Assembly (NCBI GenBank): GCA_963575745.1
Contig: CAUYUJ010010491.1
Location: 264,994-328,993, forward strand
Direction: 5' to 3'
Length of the DNA: 64,000 nt
DNA from: Prorocentrum cordatum
Lineage: Eukaryota > Sar > Dinophyceae > Prorocentrales > Prorocentraceae
The first letter of the stretch is position 1. Each line of letters opens with the position of its first letter. The position numbers were made by a program, and so were the translations under genes. A model generated the notes under the pieces. It had not been told where the DNA came from. It saw nothing but the letters and a program-made list of their open reading frames with translations, and made no database searches. Positions 35,122 through 44,600 of the stretch are shown here, one piece after another.

Positions 35122-38100
35122 CTACCGGCGAGTTTCCTCGCTACTAAAGCGCACCTGCCCGCGGGTTTCCCCGCTGGCTCGGGAGGCAGGGCCGTCCTGA
35201 GACGACCTGCCCGCCCTATACGGCGTATGTTTCTTCAGCTCGTGCTTGAAGGATTGCTGGCCGGCCATTACTTGTAGGAGCAACGCGCGGTCAATACTAC
35301 CTTTGGTATGACCATCGGCAGTCATATCCCGCGTGTCACACCATTGGACGCTTTCCACGATTCCGCGTTCCATCATCTGGCGGATCCAGCTGATGTGCCC
35401 AAGCAGAGTACATTCTGTGGGCTTCTTCAGATCTTTGCTAGACAAAGACTTGAAGACAGACTCGGCATCAATAGTCAGAGTGACTTTGATACATAGACCA
35501 CCCATTTCCAATATGTTCTTTAACTGTGTGGGGGTCAATGGTCCCGAGTGTAGCTCGTGGAGCGTTACAATGGTCGGGTAGCAGTCTTCCAAGTTGTGGG
35601 CTGCTGCCAGTGTTTCCGCAGAGTAGCTCGAACGCACCTGCAGTCGATGAGACTTGCAGTATGCGTCCACCAGGTGCACGACGGGTTTCCCCGCTTGCGT
35701 GTGGCCACGCCTCAGCAGGTTAGCCCCGCGGATACCATAGCCTTTGACTTCGTCGTCTTCATCTCCGTTGAGACGACGATAGCCAGAATCGCTATGCAGG
35801 TCGACTTCTCCTGTTGGGGTCATAGCTTGATACACGATCTTCTTCGGACCTGCCTGTAGTTTTCTGGTAACCGCGTTTAGTCGTCGTACCTGGATGTTTG
35901 TCGGTTCCTGGATACGTTGTAGTGAGACAACATAGACCATTAGCCATACCTGCGTGATCAACGCATAGGCTAGAGCGCCACGAAGACTGACGAACATATC
36001 AGAAATCGTCTTCGTCGCCTTGCCTTCAGGATCAGCTCCTGTGAGTTCTGGATGTGTGATAGGACGAAGCTGTTTGATGTATTCGTCCTGATCGAGAGTG
36101 ACGCTCCCATCATCGGTCTTGTTGTACCGAACAGCACAGTTTGTGTATGTGTGCTTGTTCAGTTTGCACTTCCCAAACGTATCTTCAACACACTTGACAT
36201 ACTTGTCAATAGCCTCTTCCTTCCCAGTCATATTGATGTCATCAACGTGCTTGGCTGTCAAGAGGTTTGGGCTCATCTCGAACTCTTCGTCGTATGAAGT
36301 AGGCTGTAGCCCAAAGCTCCTAGTGATGGACCTGAGCTTCAGCGAGAATGCCCTGGGAGCATCCTTCGTGCCCGTCCCCGGCTTCAGACACCGAAGACAA
36401 TGCTTTGATTCGTCATATGACTCAAAGCCTGGCAGTGTGCGAAGGACAGCTGCTGACCCAGGTGGTAGTGTGAAGCACACCACACGCTCTTTCTCGCCCG
36501 TTGCCGCGGCGAGCTCGCCATAGGTCAGTCCCTTCAAGAAAGCCATGTTGATGTCCAGGGAAGCGATGATCCAAGCTTTGTTGCATGCAGCAGAACTTGC
36601 GAGCAGTCTCTGGCTTGACCTCCTTGCCGTGCCAGAGAAGGTTTCGACATCAAAGGCTTCAAGGTCCATGAAGCCACGGAGTACCAAGCGTAACCTGATC
36701 GTCCTTTCCATTTCGCCCTTTTCGTTCTTGACAAACTTCCATTTGTATACGTAGCGTGACGTCATGATGTTAGACGCTTTGCTCAAGTCAGTCATCTGGA
36801 AGCATTTGTTGTCAAGCCAAGTCTTCAATTCTGTGTAGAGGGCTTTGGAAACTTTGACCGGATTTGCTTGGATGTCGGCCTTCGCGAGTAGATCGTCTTC
36901 CTTGACGACCACGGCACGTTTGGAGGCAGCACTAACGTATACTCGCATAGTCGTGACGCTGCTGTCATCCAACAATCGGTGTTGCTGCTCGGACAGGACG
37001 ACTTTGGACATGTCTGCTGTGAAGCAGAGCTCGATGTACTTCCCGTGCTCATCGGAGTCCAGATCATATTTACTGTCCGGATCCGTGGAGCATAAGGGAA
37101 CGTAGTAAGAAGTGTCCATGTCGTATCCTGGCGGGTGACCCCGCTCCGGCAAGTGGCCTTGCACATCTTCACAGGTCGTAGAGACTAACACACACTGTGT
37201 GTCCGTCATGTATGTGGGAACTGTATGCATGACTTCCTCTGTGTCAGCTTCAAGGAGTGTTCTGTCATCCATCAGTTCAGCATACCACGACTTCAAGACA
37301 AAAGCATCCAGATCTTCTTCTGTTTCCTCTATGATGGTCGGGAGCCGACCATCGTTGTCCGTAGGAGGCTCCTCAGGAGCAGCTGCTGGAGGTGATTCGC
37401 TTGGTGGTGGACCATCAGCGAGTTCCTCAAACTTAGTGAGGTCTTGGTCAAACCCAGCAGACGGCTTCCTGGATTTAAGACACTGGATGATGCGTGAGTG
37501 TGTAGATCCTGTGATGTCGTAGATGTTCAAGGCAGTGCCATCAGCTTCATAGTAATGAAAGCCAGGGGTCACATCATTATCATAGTGCACTAGTGTACAG
37601 CTGTCTGCATAGGGTGCAGCAGGCAACTTCGTCAGGCTCTTGGCAAGTCGTACAGCAACAACGTTTTCAATACGAAAGTAGTTGCGTATGAGGTACTGAA
37701 GAGCCAAGTGCACCTTAGGCGAAAGTCGGCTCGCAGCAGTCATCTGCAGCCGACCCTGTTTCGCTGGTAGATATCCGAAAGTCATGGCGGGTTTCCCCGC
37801 TGGCAGACCGGCAATAAAGGCCAATACTGTCCGAAGGGCCGTATTGTCCGATCCTATCTCGCGGACCATAAGTGCTTCGATGTACAGTGTGTGTCGTGTG
37901 TCAGGATACTGTACTCGCACTTCGCGACTGCCGACCTTCACGATGACCTGGCCTCGGTCAGGTTCGTTGCGGATGACCGGGTATGGACCACTCCATCCAC
38001 CCCAGTCGTCTTTCGTGGTGGTCGGGCGATGATAGTCCACGAGATCTCCCTCTTTGTAGTGAAATTCACCCGTAGCAGTAGTCTTCGTACGGAGAGCCCT

Positions 38101-41100
38101 GTTCGTCTTGGCAACCGCAGTGGCCTGCGTGATTGCCTCCAGACTAACCCTCCTGATTGTTTCCTCCCTTGAGTGATCTGATGATTCAGCGGACTGATCA
38201 TGATCCAAGACAGGGAAATCGGGAAGCATAGCTGGTTGTCTGCCATACAGCGCATTGTACGGAGACACTTCATTGTAGAAGGTAAATGCGTTGCTGGCAA
38301 ACAAGGCTTCATGTAAGAGACGAGTGAAATTGAGAGGAATATTTAATCTATTCAATTCTTCTCCCATCACGTGTAAGAGGTGTCGCAGGATGCCGTTCCT
38401 AGCTTCGATAGTTGTAGCGTGTTGGCCACGCGCTCGAATACGAAGCTCTGTTCCCTTAGCCTTAAGGATGGCCTTTGCTGTATCATTATTCAGTGCTCCT
38501 TCCCCATCGGAGTATAAGATTTTAGCAGGGCCATGTTGCATCCAAGTCGTATGATAGGCATCGAGAACAGTATGCATGGCTTTATCAGGAATCTCTGTGC
38601 CAGCTGCCCAGCGAATACAACGGTCGATGATGTGAAAAACAATATGTTCCTGTTTGTAAAAGAAAAGATCACATTCGACTTCCTCGTTGAAACGTCCTGG
38701 CAGTGACACAGAAGGCATCACCGTGTTGCCTGGTTTGTCCCAGGCTCGACATTCTCTACACGAGTCACAAATGCCTTTGATCAGACTCAAACGGGTTTCA
38801 CCCAGACCAACCTTGGTTAGAATCATCCGCATTTTTGGCTCCTTGGCATGAAACCATCTCAGGTGGAGTTTGCGGAGTTCTCGCTGCACTACAGCTGGGT
38901 CGAAGCTGCGCAGGTTTTGGAGGCTGAGCTGAACGTCGAAGCGAGTCCAATCAGGGAGCCTTGGCCTTGGCCTCGGCTCTGCTTGAGGCTGCGGCGGTGG
39001 TGGAGGATCTCCTCCCTCCATGCGTCCGCGCCTTGCTGCAACTTGTGGCAGTCTACGGTGATCGTCAGAGCTGCCAGCGCCACTGTTGCCACCATTAGCC
39101 CCGTCGGCTCTGGTGATGTCACGGGCGGCTGGCGCCGCAGGAGCGGCTTGCCCCGCCGGGCGCGGCTGGCCATAGTTATCTGGCAGCTTCCATTTTTCGG
39201 CGAATCTGCATTGGCCAGATATCTTGGTGTGGTGAGGATTGCTCTTCTGATATTCCTTCTTACAGCTTGGACAGTCCCAGTAATACGGTTCAACATCATA
39301 CCACCGACACATCTTCGGATCCCTGCTGTGCTTTGGTGATTGCTTGTAGTTGTTGTCCACACAGCCAGGGCACCCAAGACCGCCAGGTGGTGGTCGCCAG
39401 ATTTCTCCGTTTGGGTGTCTCCGGATTGTTGGGTCGTCCAAGTCGTAGCCAGCACTGTTTGTTACGAACGCATAGCTGCGTTCACGATTCGCGAATGGAT
39501 CGCGACCGTAAGCAAACAGGTCTTTGGCGATTTGCACCGCATCAACGATCAGTGACTGCATTCTGTAGGTATACTGTGCCGCCCTTGCTAGTTCTTTATT
39601 ACAAGCATTGGCGTGCACATGATTACCTGGACAACGCTTGCCTCTGAAAGGTGCCAACAACTCTTCTTTGTTTGCCATCATCTGTGTTGGCTTGCGGATG
39701 TATTGTCCAAATGAATCTTTGAGACCAGTCGTGCACTGATCAATAATCGTTTGGCAAGTGACCTTGCGTTGTGCCAGTTCCTTCCATGGCTGGATCTCAT
39801 CCACCCACGTGCCCATTGGTTGTTCCCTGAGAAAGAAACGTCTTAGGTCGTCTTGTAATAGAGCGACTGTTCCACAGAACGTGATGTGAGGCAGGTCCTC
39901 TTTGTGGTGTTTAAGCCACGTATCATGATTGACCTGTGCGTTGAAATAGGAGGGAAGTCCAGTAGTTCTGCAGCTTGGCTGCAGAATCGTGATCTTGACA
40001 AAGCAAGTCTTGAGGTAGTGGAGGACTGCTCTTTGTACTTCCGAGTTTCCAAGGTCAACCATAGATATCTTGTCAAGGTTCCCGCCTGACGAGAGTCCCC
40101 TCTTGAAGGCTAATATGGATATACCACCCTTGCCCCCACATAATTCAAGCATGTCCACTTGATTGTTTCTGCCGTAGCATAATGACTGGACTATCGAGAA
40201 GACATCGGCATGTGAGTCAGCGGGTTGCCCCGCCGGTAACATCATGAAGATGTCCTCTGATTCGCTGTCCGAGTCCGAGTCGTCAAGAGGAACGTCGTTG
40301 AAATATGTGGAGCAGTCAAGCCCTTTGAGGTCCTCTCCACAGTCGTCGTTACCGTCTTCCACTTTCTTCGGGACTTTCTTCGGTTTGATGCCGGCTTCTT
40401 TGTCAGCTTTCTGCTTTTCTTTCTGTTTTATCCTGGCATCAGTGGGCAACGCAGTTTCCGCGGAGAGATCCGCTGCGGAGGAATCCGCTGTAAAGTCAGG
40501 AAATGGCGGAATTTCAGGAAGGTTGTTGGTGGGTCGCGTTTGGCAACGCTCAATCGAAGGGGGAGGAGATCGATCGTCGTCGACGATCGTCACACGCTTT
40601 GGGCGTGGCCTTCGCGACTCACCATTGCCATGAAGAACTGGAGCCGGAGGCTCCCAGTATAGCCGAGTACTGATGTTTGTAACCCCATCAGGTAATGGAG
40701 CTACATAATTGCACCCAGTTGGCTGATCCTGGATTCTGATATCTTGAACGATCTTGTTCGTGTCCAGGTCGGTCGTGACCCTACGAACCACATGGTCCCA
40801 TTGAGGGCCCTTTTGTGGACATTGGACGTAGTGTCTGACCTTTTTGTCAACGCGTGTACACACACTGAGGTGTACCGCACTCCGCTCATTCCTGATCATG
40901 TTGGCTTTATCGAGTTGATCAAGGAAGCGTGCAATAATAATAGCCAAAGTTTTATACCGAAACTCGGCACGTTGCTGATCTTGGCCATACCAATCCAAAT
41001 CATGCTCCTTGTGTGATCCACAAGTACATTTCCATAAGTTTATCGGTATATGAGGACAAGATGTAGCAACTTGTATATAAGAACCACTGGGATATTTACT

Positions 41101-41598
41101 GGATCGGTCAAACTTGATACCGAAATGACAGAGTCTGATTCGTATAATGCTTAGCTTCAAATCTTCGATAACATCTTTGATCGGACCCTGTTTCCAGAAA
41201 TACCCGGGTGGCCCCAGGATAACTATCTGCATTCTCAGAGCACGCGCTTTGATCAGGAGATTTTGTATACGTTGATAATGTGGTCCCGCCCTCTTTCCTG
41301 GAGTACGAACGTACCAATCAGAGGGTGTGGCCACCCACAACATATTGTAGTCTCCTGCCAACAAATTTCCCAAATACTGTGTTCCAGTTGAAGTCATTAC
41401 CTCATTATGGGTAATCCGGTCGCATATATATCCACGGGTTCGGAGTTCAGCGCAAGCTGTGCGAATATCTTCGATGACGAGACATTTTGAATGATATTTT
41501 TCTTCTCGGGCCTCAGCGCGGCCAACGTATGTCGCGAGGAGGCCGGTATTCGGCTTCTCTTCGCAAGCGAGCGCCGCCGGCGCGCCCGCCTGCCCCCG
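35122..41598 (-). CDS. Retrotransposon Pol: methyltransferase-like, integrase, RT, RNase H
   Basis: Open from the codon after the TGA; the first ATG is at 41,397 (2,091 residues; numbering from it). Residues about 1-160 are a conserved-looking N-domain with a KCTCGSHKEHDLDWYG segment. At about 400-560 is a methyltransferase-like fold: LELCGGKGGIS (SAM-binding loop), QPSCRTTG at about 471 (Cys as in the PPC motif of cytosine-5 methyltransferases), and LREQPMGTW at about 523. A Cys cluster is at about 675-716. The integrase zinc motif is at about 844-882 (HLRWFH, CDSCREC). The integrase core Asp, Asp and Glu are at about 909, 963 and 997 (spacing 33). A WSGPYPVI segment is near 1,133. Reverse transcriptase is at about 1,545-1,800: SLDINMAFLKG, KDAPRAFS, and HVDD at about 1,716 where YVDD is usual. 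RNase H is at about 1,865-2,030 (SDSGYRR, SYSAETLAAA, TIDAES, TADGHTKG). Integrase before RT identifies Ty1/copia. The TAG stop overlaps the edge of a hairpin repeat. Confidence 0.92.
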   Translation of the reverse strand, partial: RGQAGAPAALACEEKPNTGLLATYVGRAEAREEKYHSKCLVIEDIRTACAELRTRGYICDRITHNEVMTSTGTQYLGNLLAGDYNMLWVATPSDWYVRTPGKRAGPHYQRIQNLLIKARALRMQIVILGPPGYFWKQGPIKDVIEDLKLSIIRIRLCHFGIKFDRSSKYPSGSYIQVATSCPHIPINLWKCTCGSHKEHDLDWYGQDQQRAEFRYKTLAIIIARFLDQLDKANMIRNERSAVHLSVCTRVDKKVRHYVQCPQKGPQWDHVVRRVTTDLDTNKIVQDIRIQDQPTGCNYVAPLPDGVTNISTRLYWEPPAPVLHGNGESRRPRPKRVTIVDDDRSPPPSIERCQTRPTNNLPEIPPFPDFTADSSAADLSAETALPTDARIKQKEKQKADKEAGIKPKKVPKKVEDGNDDCGEDLKGLDCSTYFNDVPLDDSDSDSESEDIFMMLPAGQPADSHADVFSIVQSLCYGRNNQVDMLELCGGKGGISILAFKRGLSSGGNLDKISMVDLGNSEVQRAVLHYLKTCFVKITILQPSCRTTGLPSYFNAQVNHDTWLKHHKEDLPHITFCGTVALLQDDLRRFFLREQPMGTWVDEIQPWKELAQRKVTCQTIIDQCTTGLKDSFGQYIRKPTQMMANKEELLAPFRGKRCPGNHVHANACNKELARAAQYTYRMQSLIVDAVQIAKDLFAYGRDPFANRERSYAFVTNSAGYDLDDPTIRRHPNGEIWRPPPGGLGCPGCVDNNYKQSPKHSRDPKMCRWYDVEPYYWDCPSCKKEYQKSNPHHTKISGQCRFAEKWKLPDNYGQPRPAGQAAPAAPAARDITRADGANGGNSGAGSSDDHRRLPQVAARRGRMEGGDPPPPPQPQAEPRPRPRLPDWTRFDVQLSLQNLRSFDPAVVQRELRKLHLRWFHAKEPKMRMILTKVGLGETRLSLIKGICDSCRECRAWDKPGNTVMPSVSLPGRFNEEVECDLFFYKQEHIVFHIIDRCIRWAAGTEIPDKAMHTVLDAYHTTWMQHGPAKILYSDGEGALNNDTAKAILKAKGTELRIRARGQHATTIEARNGILRHLLHVMGEELNRLNIPLNFTRLLHEALFASNAFTFYNEVSPYNALYGRQPAMLPDFPVLDHDQSAESSDHSREETIRRVSLEAITQATAVAKTNRALRTKTTATGEFHYKEGDLVDYHRPTTTKDDWGGWSGPYPVIRNEPDRGQVIVKVGSREVRVQYPDTRHTLYIEALMVREIGSDNTALRTVLAFIAGLPAGKPAMTFGYLPAKQGRLQMTAASRLSPKVHLALQYLIRNYFRIENVVAVRLAKSLTKLPAAPYADSCTLVHYDNDVTPGFHYYEADGTALNIYDITGSTHSRIIQCLKSRKPSAGFDQDLTKFEELADGPPPSESPPAAAPEEPPTDNDGRLPTIIEETEEDLDAFVLKSWYAELMDDRTLLEADTEEVMHTVPTYMTDTQCVLVSTTCEDVQGHLPERGHPPGYDMDTSYYVPLCSTDPDSKYDLDSDEHGKYIELCFTADMSKVVLSEQQHRLLDDSSVTTMRVYVSAASKRAVVVKEDDLLAKADIQANPVKVSKALYTELKTWLDNKCFQMTDLSKASNIMTSRYVYKWKFVKNEKGEMERTIRLRLVLRGFMDLEAFDVETFSGTARRSSQRLLASSAACNKAWIIASLDINMAFLKGLTYGELAAATGEKERVVCFTLPPGSAAVLRTLPGFESYDESKHCLRCLKPGTGTKDAPRAFSLKLRSITRSFGLQPTSYDEEFEMSPNLLTAKHVDDINMTGKEEAIDKYVKCVEDTFGKCKLNKHTYTNCAVRYNKTDDGSVTLDQDEYIKQLRPITHPELTGADPEGKATKTISDMFVSLRGALAYALITQVWLMVYVVSLQRIQEPTNIQVRRLNAVTRKLQAGPKKIVYQAMTPTGEVDLHSDSGYRRLNGDEDDEVKGYGIRGANLLRRGHTQAGKPVVHLVDAYCKSHRLQVRSSYSAETLAAAHNLEDCYPTIVTLHELHSGPLTPTQLKNILEMGGLCIKVTLTIDAESVFKSLSSKDLKKPTECTLLGHISWIRQMMERGIVESVQWCDTRDMTADGHTKGSIDRALLLQVMAGQQSFKHELKKHTPYRAGRSSQDGPASRASGETRGQVRFSSEETRR
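39780..40200 (-). other. Methyltransferase-like region of Pol
   Basis: Residues about 400-540 carry a Gly-rich loop (ELCGGKGG), an acidic residue after the second strand (MVDLGNSE), a PSC motif and an EQP motif in the order of motifs I, II, IV and VI of cytosine-5 DNA methyltransferases. The target-recognition part and motifs IX-X are not apparent. It may be a degenerate or structural domain. Confidence 0.5.
41563..41593 (-). promoter_or_regulatory. Stem-loop 3' of the TGA
   Basis: On the sense strand, five bases after TGA, GCAGGCGGGCGC pairs with GCGCTCGCTTGC across a 7-nt loop (GCCGGCG). This makes 12 bp including two G-U pairs. It lies where readthrough-stimulating structures are found. 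Confidence 0.6.
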
Positions 41599-41601
41599 TC
41601 A
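41599..41601 (-). promoter_or_regulatory. In-frame TGA with type II readthrough context
   Basis: TGA is followed by CGG. TGA CGG with a nearby 3' stem-loop is a known viral stop-codon readthrough signal (type II). Frame 2 and Pol are in the same phase, with only this stop between them. Confidence 0.6.
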
Positions 41602-44600
41602 GCGGCGGTCGTGTGACCACGTTGCCGTCTGACTCGGGGGCATGCTGTTAGCGGATGGCTCCGCAGGAGTCGCTGGTGCGGCTACGCTCACGATCTCCAC
41701 GCGGGTTGGCCCCGCAGAGTCCGACGAACCTCCGCCCGTGTAGCTTGGTGGTGGTGGCGGTGTCGCGGGTGGCCCCGCTTGGTTCTCAGGCGTCCATTTA
41801 TTCACCGCCTCCTGGACTGCCCAAAATATCTTGGACTTCAGGGCATCCTTCATATGTGGCCAGGTCCCTTCGGGACACTGTTGGCCCTCCCACCAGCTGT
41901 TCAGCGTCCTGTCCACGATCAAACGGGTCGTGTCTTCCAGGAGCTGCTTGTCGAGATACGGCTCGACAATGTACGTATCAGTCGTGACGGTCATGGACTG
42001 TCCCGTCGCGGGTTGCCCCGCTGTGGTCTCAGCGGGTGGCCCCGCGCTTACTCCGGCGGGTGGCCCCGCACCTACACCGGCGGGTGGCCCCGCACTGACG
42101 GGGTCCTCTTCGTTCTCCGTCTCGGTGTAGCCATCCCGACTGCTGCGGATTGTGAAGGTGTTCGTGACCGTCTGGCTTTTAGCCCCGTCATACAACCCGC
42201 AGGGAATGGCTAGATGTCCTGAGGGAGTTTTCTTCGCCCTCAGGACCTTGGCGCCCCTCCCCAGCTTAAGAGTATAATCTCCGCTGGGGAAGATAACCTT
42301 CTGGTAGCCTGGCTTCAGCACGATAATCGTGTCACGTGCTTCCATGGCACCAAGGCCCCAGATGGCCGGGAGGTTGGCACCCGAGCCTTCTGCGATGTTG
42401 GAGGCATACTCCTCGATACGGGGGCTTGCCTCATTGGCGTATTGTACCCCGATCTTGAAGTTGCCCATTTTCCGACATATCGCAGCACCCTCACCGACAC
42501 CGTTGATGTAGAGGGTCTTGCTCAGGGTGCATATGGCAGGTCTGTGATTGTACCTGGCCATAGCCTCCTGGAAGGTTCGCGCCGTATTGGCCCCGATGAT
42601 GTTCACGTTGGAGCCAATGTCTAGCATGAACGAGATGCACGGCAGTCCGTCTTCGTCAGGGAAGAACGTCCCGTTCCGCGCTGCCAGAGCCATCGTACCA
42701 TGGTCATCAGTGTGGTACGTAATCTGTGAACCGAGTGTGCCTTTCAACAGGCGCTGCTCAAGCACCCATTGGCTCATGGTTAACTCGGTGCACCACATCT
42801 GCTCATATTGGCGGCGCTCCTCTACGGTAATTGGTTCCTGTTCAAGAACCCAATAATTCGCAGAGAGTGTGGACGTCCATTCACCTCCTGGCGGCAGCGT
42901 GTCCGCGTCGTCACGTGCATAGGTCAGTCCTTTTGTATCAATCATGAATGTGGTGTGGAACTGGGCTGCCTCCGCGCTTTCAGCGCTTGCCCGGCTCCTA
43001 GCGCTGACCGGGCTCGCCACACGTGAGGTCCTGGATGATCCAGTCGGCCTGCGCGTCCCGCCTCCGCTCCTGCCACTCCGCCTGATATTGGCCTCCATTG
43101 CCCTCAGGAATCCTGGATTCGGAGGTCCATTTGCGGGTGGCCCCGCTTTGGCGGCGGGAGCCGCTTCGGCGGGTGGCCCCGCTGCTGGGGGCTCCTGCGC
43201 TCGAAGCGTAGGCAGGATTGGCATCTGGATGCCTTGCTCTGGCGCTGGCCAGGGGTGTGTCTGTGCAGCTGGGGCACGTGCGGATGGCTCCGCCGAGTGT
43301 GCGGCTCGAGCCTCTAGTGCCTCCACTGCTTCCCGCAGCCGACGCAGTTCCCGAGCATCCACCACGTATCTTTCCTGCTGGCGCGCTTGTTCCGACTCAG
43401 CGTCGCGCTGTCCAGCATACGGGAAATGTGCTGTGATTATGCCCGGCCCACGACATACAGCGCAGGGTGCCTCGTTCGGCGCACCTGGTCGCTGATTGCG
43501 GACGTGCTGCTGTGCAACACGATCCCAGCATATATCGTGGAAGAAGTGCCCGCACGCCAGTCTCCACACCGTAGTGCCCATCTCGTAGGGGTCCATACAA
43601 ATTGGGCACTGTGTGAAGTTGTAGTCTGAAATGACTGGAGCAGGCACGTCGGGGCGAGTCCGAGCCTGACGCTCGAAAGTAGTTTCGCCCTCCCGATATG
43701 GCGTCGGTGGCGGCAGTCTATCTGTCCGTTCAGCGGGTGGCCCCGCGTCTGCGGGTGTCCCCGCTTGGTTTTCACGCTCGATCCTTCTCTGGATCGCGCG
43801 CTGTTGGCGCAGCCTAGCGTTGTCCCGAGCCTGCTGCCTAGATGCCAGTATCGCTTGCTGCGTGTTGTGCACGTCGCGGATGTAGTCTGGCATGCTGCCC
43901 ATAGCGGCTGGCACCGCGAGACCAGCTGGCTGAACTACGGTCTCGGGGTCCGTCGGCGTGGGCATGTAGGCGTAGTGCGGCATAGACTGCGCATCGACCG
44001 CTCGTGTAAACTGCAAACGAAACATCTCATTGGCAAGATTCCGAGTGTATTCGTTCGCAGGTGGCCCCGCAATCATAGGAGTGTTATTCATCTGCGCGTA
44101 GTACTCCGGGTACATCGGCGCGTCCATGGCCTGTGCCTCTGCTGGTCCATGATTGTCCCATCCATATATTGGGTGTGATGCTATTCCTGGAATAAACACC
44201 TGTCGATATGGATTCGTGGGATCAGCATTTGGAGCATCATCAGAAGTCCAGCTCCAGAGAGGCCGAAAGTCGCCATGATTCGTAACATCTATGTTGCGGT
44301 TCCGCAACAGGCTGGGCACTCTATCAGCTTGTTGCTGCAGAAAGGTAGCCTGTGCTCTCAAGTTGGCTGCCCGACGTTCGTAGTCTGAACCTTGCTGTCC
44401 GTCAGCGGGTGGCCCCGCATGTGCGGATGACTCCGCAGGCGTTCGCTCGGCGGGTGTCCCCGCAGCCACTCCTCCTTCACTACCCCTCGGAGTGCCGAAG
44501 GGAGTGGTCGCCTGGAGTGCTGCTGCGAGCGCCGGATTTCCGCGAATCGCCTGGAGTCGTTGCCACAGGCTGTTCTCGCTCGTTTCGGACGGCGGAGTCC

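Noticed and set aside
41599-41601. TGA reassigned as a sense codon
   Set aside because: No other in-frame TGA occurs in about 4,700 codons of these two frames, so a code change is not needed; readthrough or point mutation is simpler.
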